Origin: Kutzneria chonburiensis
GTDB lineage: Bacteria; Actinomycetota; Actinomycetes; Mycobacteriales; Pseudonocardiaceae
Length of the DNA stretch: 64,000 nucleotides
Direction: 5' to 3'
Assembly: GCF_028622115.1 (NCBI RefSeq)
Contig: NZ_CP097263.1
Span: 6,758,001 to 6,822,000 of the forward strand
Shown here piece after piece: positions 57,263 to 64,000 of this stretch. The translations under genes were made by a program, and so were the position numbers. A model generated the notes under the pieces. The model did no database searches, was not told the DNA's origin, and saw nothing but the letters and a program-made list of their open reading frames with translations. How positions within the stretch are numbered: the stretch's first letter is position 1; the number at the start of each line of letters is the position of its first letter.

Positions 57263-58221
57263 CAGGCAGCCCTTCCGGTGAAGGCGACGAGACGCTCCAG
57301 CGTGCTCGCGTCGGGGCCGGTCGGCACCTCGGCGGCGAACATCTCGCCGTCCCGCATCGGCGGCTCGATGATCGCGCGCACCAGCTCGAGGACATGCTTC
57401 GCGACCTTGTCGTCCACGGCCGGTTCTACGCCGACCGGCCGGGCGAAATCCCAGGCGTGCACGAGGAGTTCGAGCGCAACGATGGCCGCGCCGCGCTCAG
57501 CCGGCAGCTCGCCGAAGGGCGCGGTCACCGTGCCGGCCAGGCCTCGCTGCCGCCAGGCTTCGATCGCGCGGAGGCCGGCGTCGGCGACCCGCTCCTCCGG
57601 CGGGCCGGCGGCCTCCGGCTCGAACGGGTGGCCGGCCAGGCCGGCGAGGCCGGTCATCGAGCCGATCAGGTGCTCGACCAGGTCATCGACCGTGAACTTG
57701 GGACAGGGCGTCGGATCGGCGCCGTGCTCGGTGCCGATGCTCCGCAGCGTCCGCAGGCAGACGGCCAGCGATGCCTCGGCGGCATCGATGGCATTCGCGT
57801 CCTCGCCGAGGAAGTCAGGACCGGCGTCGCCGGTCGTCGTCACGGCGTGCAGGCGCTGGAGGTAGTGCTCCCAGCCCTCGGCGTGTCCCTTGGCCTGCAC
57901 GTCGGACAGACCCTCGTGGACCAGCCGAACCGTTGTGCCACTGGGCAGCGGCGCCAGCACGATGTCCACAGTGGACGACAGCGGTGGCACCTCGTCGTTG
58001 CCCTCCCAGCCCCAGAGGTAGCTCAGCCGCCGCGGCTCGACCGCCGCGACGACGCCGACGGCGGTGTGTCCCGGCGCGACCAGCCAGCGGAAGTCGCCGC
58101 CCGCTCGCAGGTCCGTACGGCCGGCGATCAGCTGCCACCGCCGCAGCCGGGCCGGCTCGGTCAGCCAGGCGTAGGTCTCCTCGACGTTCGTCGGCACCTG
58201 CACGCTCACGTCCACGGTCAT
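57262..58221 (-). CDS. SRPBCC (START-like) and TIGR03086 fusion protein
   Basis: The protein has 319 residues. Residues 1-135 form an SRPBCC/AHSA1 lipid-binding-like domain (VPTNVEETYAWLTEPARLRR, GHAEGWEHYLQRL). Residues ~150-310 form a mycothiol-dependent maleylpyruvate-isomerase-like TIGR03086 domain (ELLVHAWDFARPVG). Two ArsR operators precede it, and the divergent ArsR gene probably controls it. It may handle a hydrophobic ligand; the enzyme activity is not shown by any clear residue. Confidence 0.82.
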   Translation of the reverse strand: MTVDVSVQVPTNVEETYAWLTEPARLRRWQLIAGRTDLRAGGDFRWLVAPGHTAVGVVAAVEPRRLSYLWGWEGNDEVPPLSSTVDIVLAPLPSGTTVRLVHEGLSDVQAKGHAEGWEHYLQRLHAVTTTGDAGPDFLGEDANAIDAAEASLAVCLRTLRSIGTEHGADPTPCPKFTVDDLVEHLIGSMTGLAGLAGHPFEPEAAGPPEERVADAGLRAIEAWRQRGLAGTVTAPFGELPAERGAAIVALELLVHAWDFARPVGVEPAVDDKVAKHVLELVRAIIEPPMRDGEMFAAEVPTGPDASTLERLVAFTGRAA

Positions 58222-58238
58222 CTCCGGCTCCCATCTAT

Positions 58239-58299
58239 TTTAGTCGCCGCTAAAGTTAGCCCCGGGGCGACTCGCCCGCAAGCTTTAGTCGGGGCTAAA
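58239..58299. promoter_or_regulatory. Two ArsR-type operators in the divergent promoter
   Basis: TTTAGTCGCCGCTAAA (58239-58254) and TTTAGTCGGGGCTAAA (58284-58299) are near-identical imperfect palindromes with 45-base spacing. They lie between the divergent ArsR and SRPBCC-TIGR03086 starts. Confidence 0.7.
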
Positions 58300-58307
58300 C
58301 TGCGCCC

Positions 58308-58634
58308 GTGGACGCGCTGCACGCTGTCGCCGAACCACGCCGGCGGGAGATCCTGCGCCTGGTGTGGGACGCCGAGCGCTCGGCCGGCGACGTCGCCGCG
58401 CACTTCGACGTGACGTTCGGGGCCGTGTCCCAGCACCTCGCGGTGTTGCGCAAGGCCGGGCTGGTCAGCGTGCGCAAGGACGGCAACCGGCGCCTCTACC
58501 GCGCCGACCGCGCCGCGCTCGGGCCGCTCGCCGCCTGGCTCGAGTCCATGTGGTCCGCCGAACTGGACACCCTCGCCGCGCTGGCCGAGCAGGTCGAGCG
58601 GGGCAACGCCGAACAGGAGGGACGGTCGGCATGA
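58308..58634 (+). CDS. ArsR family transcriptional regulator
   Basis: The protein has 108 residues. A single winged helix fills residues 1-80 (AEPRRREILRLVWDAERSAG, VTFGAVSQHLAVLRKAGLVS, VRKDGNRRLYRA). It has no metal-binding cysteines and belongs to the SRPBCC-associated subgroup that represses its own and neighbouring AHSA1 genes. The next gene overlaps it by four bases. Confidence 0.88.
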   Translation: MDALHAVAEPRRREILRLVWDAERSAGDVAAHFDVTFGAVSQHLAVLRKAGLVSVRKDGNRRLYRADRAALGPLAAWLESMWSAELDTLAALAEQVERGNAEQEGRSA

Positions 58635-59086
58635 CCGAGCCGTCGACGCAGGCCCCCGAGCTCGTGGTGGAACGGCGGATCAACGCCACGCCGCCCACCG
58701 TGTTCTCGTTCTTCACCGACCGCGACCGCTGGCTGTCGTGGCAGGGTGAGGAGGCCGAGATCGACCCCCGCCCCGGCGGCGTGTTCCGGATGAACGTGCG
58801 CGAGGGCAACGTCGCCGCCGGCCACTTCGTCACCGTCGACCCGTATCACCGGATCATCTTCACCTGGGGCTGGGAGGCTCCCGACAGCCCCGTGCAGCCT
58901 GGTCAGTCCACAGTGGACATCACCTTGCGCCCGGACGGCTCCGGCACCCTGCTCACCCTGACCCATCGCGGGCTGCCGCTGGAGCTGTTCCAGTCGCACG
59001 GCATCGGGTGGAACCACTACGTGGACCGGTTGCTGGTGCGCGCCGAGGGCGGCGACCCCGGACCCGACATGGGCGCGGAGGAGTAG
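58631..59086 (+). CDS. SRPBCC (AHSA1-like) domain protein
   Basis: The protein has 151 residues, a complete AHSA1/START-like domain: VVERRINATPPTVFSFFTDR, WQGEEAEIDPRPGGVFRMNV, HGIGWNHYVDRLLVRAEGGD. It probably binds a hydrophobic ligand. The ATG overlaps the ArsR stop, giving a two-gene operon under the operators above. Confidence 0.85.
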   Translation: MTEPSTQAPELVVERRINATPPTVFSFFTDRDRWLSWQGEEAEIDPRPGGVFRMNVREGNVAAGHFVTVDPYHRIIFTWGWEAPDSPVQPGQSTVDITLRPDGSGTLLTLTHRGLPLELFQSHGIGWNHYVDRLLVRAEGGDPGPDMGAEE

Positions 59087-59094
59087 GGCGGGAG

Positions 59095-59257
59095 CTACAG
59101 CGCGAGATGCAGCCGTAGGGCGTCGTCGAGCTGCTTCATCGTCTCACCGGGCAACTCCCCGATGCGGCCGTGCAGACGGTCGGTCGACACCGCTCGCACC
59201 TGTTCGCGCATCGACGAAGCCGACATCTTCCTCCGGCAGGCTCACACTGATCTTCAT
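59095..59257 (-). pseudogene. Fused relic of a MazEF-like toxin-antitoxin locus
   Basis: The minus strand begins MKISVSLPEEDVGFVD (59257-59210), the start of ribbon-helix-helix antitoxins. In another frame it then has EQVRAVSTDRLHGRIGELPG to QLDDALRLHLAL (59205-59095), the usual C-terminal end of MazF toxins. Everything between, most of the antitoxin and the toxin N-terminus, is gone, so neither is functional. The match is from family memory. Confidence 0.65.
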
Positions 59258-59456
59258 ACCGGGAATGCTGCCAGCGGTAGGAACCACAATGGGAACATGC
59301 CTCGCACCGGATGAGCGCCTACCCGAAGCACACGCGCCGCAACGGCCCGCCGTCCGAGGACGGCGGGGTCGGCGCACCGGAGAGGGCGGGCGGGTGGGGC
59401 ACAAAACGCACACACACAGGCGAAGCCTTGGAGCGTCGGCACCGACGCACCTGCCA

Positions 59457-59525
59457 TCAGTCGGCGAGGCCGTCGGCGACGGTGACCTCCCAGGCGTCGT
59501 CCGACCACTCGGCCCACGCCAGCAG
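59457..59525 (-). pseudogene. Antitoxin C-terminal relic
   Basis: On the minus strand, LLAWAEWSDDAWEVTVADGLAD (in frame, two pieces: LLAWAEWSDD and AWEVTVADGLAD) then a stop resembles the acidic end of actinobacterial RHH antitoxins. The upstream frame is stopped by TAG at once. It is a second decayed fragment 200 bases from the MazEF relic. The region 59258-59456 holds nothing else I can name. Confidence 0.45.
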
Positions 59526-59542
59526 CTAGGCCTCGTCGAGGC

Positions 59543-60619
59543 TCAGGTCGTCCATTCGCCGGTGGCGAAGAACTTCTCCAGGGTCTGGGTGTGCGGGCGC
59601 AGGTCGAGGCCCTGGGCGGCGACCCAATCGTCGTCGTAGTAGGTGTTCTCGTAGCGCTCGCCGCCGTCGCAGAGCAGGGACACGACGCTGCCGGGACGGT
59701 CGTGGCGGCGCATGCCGGCGATGATCTGGAAGGCGCCCCACAGGTTGGTGCCGGTTGAGCCGCCGACGCGGCGGCCGAGCAGGTCGCGGACGTAGCGGAT
59801 GGTGGCGATGGACGCGGCGTCGGGGACCTTGATCATGTGGTCGATGACGTCGCCGACGAACGACGGCTCGACGCGCGGCCGGCCGATGCCCTCGATGCGG
59901 GAGCCCTTGCAGCCGGTCAGGGTGGGTGAGACGGACTGCCACGCGTCGTAGAAGACCGAGTGCTCGGGGTCGACGACGGCGAGACGGGTGCAGAGCCGCC
60001 GGTAGCGCACATAGCGGCCGATGGTGGCGCTGGTGCCACCGGTGCCGGCCCCGACGACGACCCACGCGGGCTCGGGATGCTGCTCGGAAGCCATCTGGTC
60101 GAAGATCGACTCGGCGATGTTGTTGTTGCCCCGCCAGTCGGTGGCCCGCTCGGCGTGGGTGAACTGGTCCATGAAGTGCCCACCGAGCTCACCGGCCAGC
60201 CGCCGCGACTCGTCGTAGATGGCGCTGGGCTCGTCGACGAAGTGACACGTGCCGCCCTGGCGCTCGATCAGGGCGATCTTCTCGCGGCTGGTGGACCGGG
60301 GCATGACGGCGATGAACGGCAGGCCGAGCAGCCGGGCGAAGTAGGCCTCGGACACGGCGGTCGAACCGGACGACGCCTCGATCACCGGTGTGCCCTTGGT
60401 CACCCAGCCGTTGCAGATCGAGTACAGGAACAGCGACCGGGCCAGGCGGTGCTTGAGAGAACCGGTCGGATGAGTTGACTCGTCCTTGAGATAGAGCTGG
60501 ATGCCCCATTCCGGCGGCAGCGGGAAGGTCAGCAGGTGGGTGTCGGCGCTGCGGTTGGCGTCGGCCTCGATGATGCGGACGGCCTCACGGACCCAGCTCC
60601 GAGGCGCGTCGGCGCTCAT
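59543..60619 (-). CDS. cds1: PLP-dependent cysteine desulfhydrase, Cds1-like
   Basis: The protein has 358 residues of the cysteine synthase fold. The PLP lysine is in [20 protein letters not shown] near residue 55, and [20 protein letters not shown] and [19 protein letters not shown] are the phosphate and glycine loops. It is very like Rv3684 Cds1, which releases H2S from cysteine. The ATG at 60619 overlaps the DUF4229 stop by four bases. Confidence 0.88.
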   Translation of the reverse strand: MSADAPRSWVREAVRIIEADANRSADTHLLTFPLPPEWGIQLYLKDESTHPTGSLKHRLARSLFLYSICNGWVTKGTPVIEASSGSTAVSEAYFARLLGLPFIAVMPRSTSREKIALIERQGGTCHFVDEPSAIYDESRRLAGELGGHFMDQFTHAERATDWRGNNNIAESIFDQMASEQHPEPAWVVVGAGTGGTSATIGRYVRYRRLCTRLAVVDPEHSVFYDAWQSVSPTLTGCKGSRIEGIGRPRVEPSFVGDVIDHMIKVPDAASIATIRYVRDLLGRRVGGSTGTNLWGAFQIIAGMRRHDRPGSVVSLLCDGGERYENTYYDDDWVAAQGLDLRPHTQTLEKFFATGEWTT

Positions 60620-60873
60620 TCGGAGGACTCCCCACGCAGCTCGGCCCGCATCTTGAGGCGCTCGGCGCGGCGCTCGGTGAGCGCGGCGGCGATCCGCGCG
60701 TTCAGGCCGCGCAGCAGCACCATGGACAGCGGCCAGGCCAGCACGAGCCCGACCGCGATGGCGATGAGCAGCGGCACATGGGCGAGCGTGAGCAGGAACG
60801 CGATGACCACGAGCAGCCCGATCCGGGCCGCCGTGTACAGCGCGATGTCACGGCCGAAAGTGCTGGTCTCCAC
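60616..60873 (-). CDS. DUF4229 membrane protein
   Basis: The protein has 85 residues from a GTG, with two hydrophobic segments (residues ~18-38 and ~42-60) and a basic C-terminal helix ([20 protein letters not shown]). The family is actinobacterial and of unknown function. It overlaps cds1. Confidence 0.75.
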   Translation of the reverse strand: METSTFGRDIALYTAARIGLLVVIAFLLTLAHVPLLIAIAVGLVLAWPLSMVLLRGLNARIAAALTERRAERLKMRAELRGESSE

Positions 60874-60884
60874 GGGTGTCCAGG

Positions 60885-61352
60885 TTACTCGGCCCGGACG
60901 CCGAGCTCCTCGGGGCTGTTGGGCCGGCCCTCGAACCGGGTGGACAGCACGACGGTGGTGTTGGTGCGGGCGACGCCGTCGATCTTGCGCAGCCGCCGCA
61001 GGGCCCGCTCCAGGTCGTCGACGGTGGCGACCCGCACCTTGACCACGAACGCCTCGTCGCCGGCCACCGCGTAGCAGGACTCCACCTCGGGCAGCCGGGC
61101 CAGCGCGGCCGCCACCTCGTCGTCGTCGCCGGTGTCGGACACGTGGATGCCGACCAGCGAGGTGACGTCCAGGCCGACCAGCCGGGGATCGACGACCGCG
61201 TGGTAGCCGGTGATCACGCCGGACGACTCCAGCTTGCCGACCCGCTCGTGCACCGCCGACGCGGACAGGCCGACCTGCCGGCCGAGGTCGGCGTAGGTGG
61301 CCCGCCCGTTGGTTCGCAGGGCGGCGATGATCTGACGATCCAGGGCGTCCAT
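60885..61352 (-). CDS. Lrp/AsnC family transcriptional regulator
   Basis: The protein has 155 residues: a winged helix (MDALDRQIIAALRTNGRATY, VGLSASAVHERVGKLESSGV) and a RAM ligand domain. It is close to the DUF4229/cds1 genes on the same strand and may control cysteine metabolism. Size and order are standard. Confidence 0.88.
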   Translation of the reverse strand: MDALDRQIIAALRTNGRATYADLGRQVGLSASAVHERVGKLESSGVITGYHAVVDPRLVGLDVTSLVGIHVSDTGDDDEVAAALARLPEVESCYAVAGDEAFVVKVRVATVDDLERALRRLRKIDGVARTNTTVVLSTRFEGRPNSPEELGVRAE

Positions 61353-61448
61353 TGGAGAATCCTAGGACTTCACGGGGTGCAGACCGGCCGCGGCGTAGAA
61401 CGTTCGCACAGAGGTGCACGGCCGACAGGCGCCCCTGCGGGCCGACCT

Positions 61449-61464
61449 GTGCAAACGTATGCAC
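61449..61464. promoter_or_regulatory. Possible operator upstream of bldC
   Basis: GTGCAAACGTATGCAC is a 14-of-16 palindrome in the 239-base divergent region between the Lrp gene and bldC. No regulator can be assigned. Confidence 0.3.
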
Positions 61465-61591
61465 CGTTGCCCGTTTTCGTACCGTTTGGGCCTTACTACC
61501 TCTTTACCATCACCCAAGCGTTCGAGTACCCGCAGGGTGAGATGCCACGATGCGACCGGAACGCCCGAACCAAGCGACTGGGAGGTCGAGA

Positions 61592-61825
61592 GTGACCGCG
61601 ACCGTGCCGCACCCCCGCCAGCACGCCGGAGAGCGCCTGCTCACCCCCGGCGAGGTGGCCACCCTGTTCCGTGTCGACCCCAAGACCGTCACCCGCTGGG
61701 CGACGGCGGGCCGGATCGGCTCCATCCGCACCCCCGGCGGCCACCGGCGGTTCCGCGAGTCCGAGGTGAAGACCCTGCTGGCCGAGCTGACCACCGAGGC
61801 CACGGAGCCGGTGCGTAACGCCTGA
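61592..61825 (+). CDS. bldC: BldC-type MerR-like developmental regulator
   Basis: The protein has 77 residues with the BldC pattern LLTPGEVATLFRVDPKTVTR, WATAGRIGSIRTPGGHRRFR and a short tail. In streptomycetes BldC represses sporulation genes by binding direct repeats along DNA. The GTG at 61592 has GGGAGG six bases upstream. Confidence 0.92.
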   Translation: MTATVPHPRQHAGERLLTPGEVATLFRVDPKTVTRWATAGRIGSIRTPGGHRRFRESEVKTLLAELTTEATEPVRNA

Positions 61826-61887
61826 GCGGCACACCCCGAACCCACTGTTCACGAGATAGTCTCGGAGCAGTTGACCGGAGGTGCCGA

Positions 61888-62079
61888 ATGGTCTACCTGC
61901 TCGCGGTGATCGGCGCGATAGCCGTTGCCTATCTGCTCTGGCGTGCATTCGGCTCGGACCGGGTGCACGTCGGCAGCAAGGCCAAGCGCGGCGTCGGCCC
62001 CGATGACGACCCCGAGTTCCTGCGCAAGCTGGCCGAGCAGGCCAAGCGTCACCCTGAGGACGGCAATCCGCCGGGCTGA
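61888..62079 (+). CDS. Small single-pass membrane protein
   Basis: The protein has 63 residues. An N-terminal helix (VYLLAVIGAIAVAYLLWRAF) is followed by a charged tail (GVGPDDDPEFLRKLAEQAKR). It is commonly next to bldC in actinomycetes. Function unknown. Confidence 0.65.
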   Translation: MVYLLAVIGAIAVAYLLWRAFGSDRVHVGSKAKRGVGPDDDPEFLRKLAEQAKRHPEDGNPPG

Positions 62080-62169
62080 CGGACGGATGGCACGGCGAGC
62101 TGGGCGACGGCCGGATTCGGCCGCCCCCACCCCGTGCCGGCCGCGGCGAGCACCGCGGCCGGTGGACGG

Positions 62170-63477
62170 TCAGCGGGTGGGGAAGTCGTCGGCCACGGTG
62201 GCCGCCAGCTCCAGCAGGGCCAGCCGGGTGTCCGGGCTGAGCCGCTCCAGCTCGATCTCCGCGCCCTCTTCCAGGTGCGGGTCGAACGGGATACGCACGA
62301 CGGCGCGGCAGCGGCTGGCGAAGTGCTGGGACAGCTTGTCCAGGTCCACCTTGCCGGCCCGCGGCCGAACCGAGTTGATCACGGCCACCGAACGCCGGAT
62401 CAGGTCCCGGTAGCCGTGCGCCTCCAGCCAGTCGATGGTGGCCGACGCGCTGTTGGCGCCGTCGACCGAGCCGGAGGACACGATCACCAGCGAGTCGGCC
62501 AGGTCCAGCACGCCGGCCATGGCCGAGTGCATCAGGCCGGTGCCGCAGTCGGTGAGCACGATGTTGTAGAAGTGCTCCAGCAGGTCGACCACGCGCCGGT
62601 AGTCGTCCTCGCTGAACGCCTCGGAGACGGCCGGATCCTGTTCGCTGGCAAGGACTTCCAGCCGGCTCGGGCCCTGCGAGGTGTAGGCCCGCACGTCGCT
62701 GTAGCGGGTGATCCGCTTGGCGTCGCGCAGCAGGTGCCGCACGGTGGCGGTGGTCTCCAGCGGGATCTTCTGGGACAGCGTGCCCCGGTCCGGGTTGGCG
62801 TCGACCGCGATCACGCGGTCGCCGCGCAGCGAGGAGAAGGTGGAGCCGAGCGTGGTGGTGGCGGTGGTCTTGCCGACGCCGCCCTTCAGGCTCAGCATCG
62901 CGATCTTGTAGCAGCCGCGCAGCGGCTGGTTGATCCGCGCGATCAGCTCGCGGCGGCGCACGTCGGCCGGGCTCTCGCCCAGGTTGACCAGCCCGCCGGA
63001 CATCTGGTGCAGGCTGCGCCGCCAGCCGGACTGCGGCGGCCGCTTGTTCTGCTTGATCAGCTCCTGCGGAGACAGTGCATTGTGACCGGGCCCAGCCTGC
63101 TGCTGCCCGTACTGGGGCGCCTGCTGGCCGTACTGCGGCTGCTGATATCCACCCGGCTGGGCGTAGGGCTGCTGCGGATAGCCCGGCTGCTGCGGCTGCT
63201 GTTGGGGCTGCTGTTGAGGCTGCGGCTGGGGCTGCTGGGACGGGTCAACCGGGTACGGCCCGGACTGACCGCCACCGACCGGGTAGGGACCGGACTGGCC
63301 GCCACCAACGGGATACGGGCCCGACTGGCCGCCACCGACCGGATACGGACCGGACTGACCGCCGCTGACCTGGTACGACCCGGAGGACGACGGGTCGACG
63401 GGGTGCGGACCGGACTGGACGGCCTGATCCTGGCCGGGCGACTTCCAGCCCTCGGACTCATCAAAACGACCGGTCAC
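62170..63477 (-). CDS. MinD/ParA-like ATPase with Gln/Pro-rich N-terminus (Rv0530-like)
   Basis: The protein has 435 residues. The N-terminal ~170 residues are low-complexity: four GGGQSGPYPV-like repeats followed by Gln/Pro/Tyr-rich sequence. The ATPase domain starts near residue 185 with LSLKGGVGKTTATTTLGSTF (deviant Walker A), VIAVDANPDRGTLSQKIP and LTDCGTGLMHSAMAGVLDLA. It resembles EspI/Rv0530-type proteins near the Ccs cytochrome c maturation genes. A spatial or regulatory role is inferred. GTG start. Confidence 0.8.
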   Translation of the reverse strand: MTGRFDESEGWKSPGQDQAVQSGPHPVDPSSSGSYQVSGGQSGPYPVGGGQSGPYPVGGGQSGPYPVGGGQSGPYPVDPSQQPQPQPQQQPQQQPQQPGYPQQPYAQPGGYQQPQYGQQAPQYGQQQAGPGHNALSPQELIKQNKRPPQSGWRRSLHQMSGGLVNLGESPADVRRRELIARINQPLRGCYKIAMLSLKGGVGKTTATTTLGSTFSSLRGDRVIAVDANPDRGTLSQKIPLETTATVRHLLRDAKRITRYSDVRAYTSQGPSRLEVLASEQDPAVSEAFSEDDYRRVVDLLEHFYNIVLTDCGTGLMHSAMAGVLDLADSLVIVSSGSVDGANSASATIDWLEAHGYRDLIRRSVAVINSVRPRAGKVDLDKLSQHFASRCRAVVRIPFDPHLEEGAEIELERLSPDTRLALLELAATVADDFPTR

Positions 63478-63564
63478 CGCTGGGGTCCTCCCTGCGCTAG
63501 CGGATCGAGACCTCCCCGTCCGTTGACGACGGTAGTAGGCGCGTTGCGCCGGGTCGACACGGGG

Positions 63565-64000
63565 TCACGCCACTCCGGCGTAGGAGTGCAGGCCAGAGGT
63601 CACCAGGTTGATGAAGAACAGGTTGAACACCATGGACGCGAAGCCGATCACGTTGATCACCGCCGCGCGGTTGCCGCGCCAGCCGGCGGTGGCCCGGGCG
63701 TGCAGGTAGACGGCGTAGATCACCCAGGCGATGAACGCGCAGGTCTCCTTGGGGTCCCAGCCCCAGAACCGGCCCCACGCCGACTCGGCCCAGATGGCGC
63801 CGCAGATGATGGCGAAGGTGAACAGCGGGAAGCCGACCACGGTGACCCGGTAGGCCAGCCGGTCCAGCACCTCGGCCTTGGGCAGCCGGGCGGCGAAACC
63901 GGCGAACCGGCCGTCCTTCTCGTACGCGGCGCGGAACAGGTAGAGCAGGCTGGCCACGCCGGGCAGCAGCAGCAGGCCGCTGGAGATGGACACCGCGGTG
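63565..64000 (-). CDS. ccsB: Cytochrome c biogenesis protein CcsB, 5' end outside window
   Basis: The frame is open to the right edge, so the N-terminus is missing. Membrane helices are clear, and WGRFWGWDPKETCAFIAWVI is the heme-handling WWD motif of CcsA/CcsB. A conserved C-terminal stretch (IGFASMVFNLFFINLVTSGL) ends the protein. With ResB/CcsA-type partners it attaches heme to apocytochrome c outside the membrane. Its position next to the Rv0530-like ATPase matches mycobacterial Rv0529-Rv0530. Confidence 0.85.
   Translation of the reverse strand, partial: TAVSISSGLLLLPGVASLLYLFRAAYEKDGRFAGFAARLPKAEVLDRLAYRVTVVGFPLFTFAIICGAIWAESAWGRFWGWDPKETCAFIAWVIYAVYLHARATAGWRGNRAAVINVIGFASMVFNLFFINLVTSGLHSYAGVA

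Overview
The window is high-GC actinomycete DNA. It most resembles a Pseudonocardiaceae chromosome (Amycolatopsis, Kutzneria and Saccharothrix type). The evidence is strong third-position GC bias, many GTG starts, a BldC regulator, an ArfC-type sunset-domain protein, menaquinone as the evident quinone, Rex-type and SOS-type operators of the actinobacterial kind, and gene-end palindromes of a style I associate with this family. The family assignment is inference. Left part (1-22 kb): a truncated membrane sensor; a GNAT acetyltransferase; an F420-type LLM oxidoreductase; an orphan SOS box; tRNA-Tyr; a YajQ-type protein; RfbA; HtpX; a three-gene set of NuoB-, NuoC- and NuoI-like proteins separate from the main complex I operon; an orphan ATP-grasp ligase; a polysaccharide deacetylase; a DdaH/AsnC pair; an enoyl-CoA hydratase; the ferredoxin-linked 2-oxoacid oxidoreductase KorAB; an ArfC-like protein; a long-chain polyprenyl diphosphate synthase; and a NYN nuclease next to a decayed HigB/HigA locus.

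Centre (22-38 kb): a complete nuoABCDEFGHIJKLMN operon on the minus strand, with most junctions overlapping or within a few bases. Its upstream region carries two tandem near-perfect Rex operators and an IdeR/DmdR-like iron box, which suggests control by NADH/NAD+ balance and iron.

Right part (38-56 kb): a menaquinone district with menJ (reductase), menG (methyltransferase, frameshifted), menF (isochorismate synthase, frameshifted), menD, menB, menE and menA. Between them lie two GT4 mannosyltransferase-like genes, an inositol-phosphatase-family gene, a DUF3592 membrane protein, a TAP-like hydrolase, a secreted M1 peptidase and a secreted barrel-like protein. From general knowledge the order resembles the M. 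tuberculosis Rv0534c-Rv0562 region. The polyprenyl synthase at 20 kb and NDH-1 are the side-chain supplier and main user of the same quinone, so much of the window concerns one respiratory system. Both frameshifts are single missing bases in G/C runs of genes expected to be essential, so sequence error is the first explanation.

Far right (56-64 kb): Gfo/Idh/MocA oxidoreductase; DUF899; an ArsR-controlled SRPBCC pair with two clear operators; relics of a MazEF-type toxin-antitoxin locus; a Cds1-like cysteine desulfhydrase; DUF4229; an Lrp regulator; bldC; a MinD/ParA-like ATPase (Rv0530-like); and the truncated start of ccsB (cytochrome c maturation). The best leads for something undescribed are the orphan NuoB/C/I module, the ATP-grasp gene, the Rex plus iron-box promoter of nuo, the orphan SOS box, and the decayed toxin-antitoxin loci.
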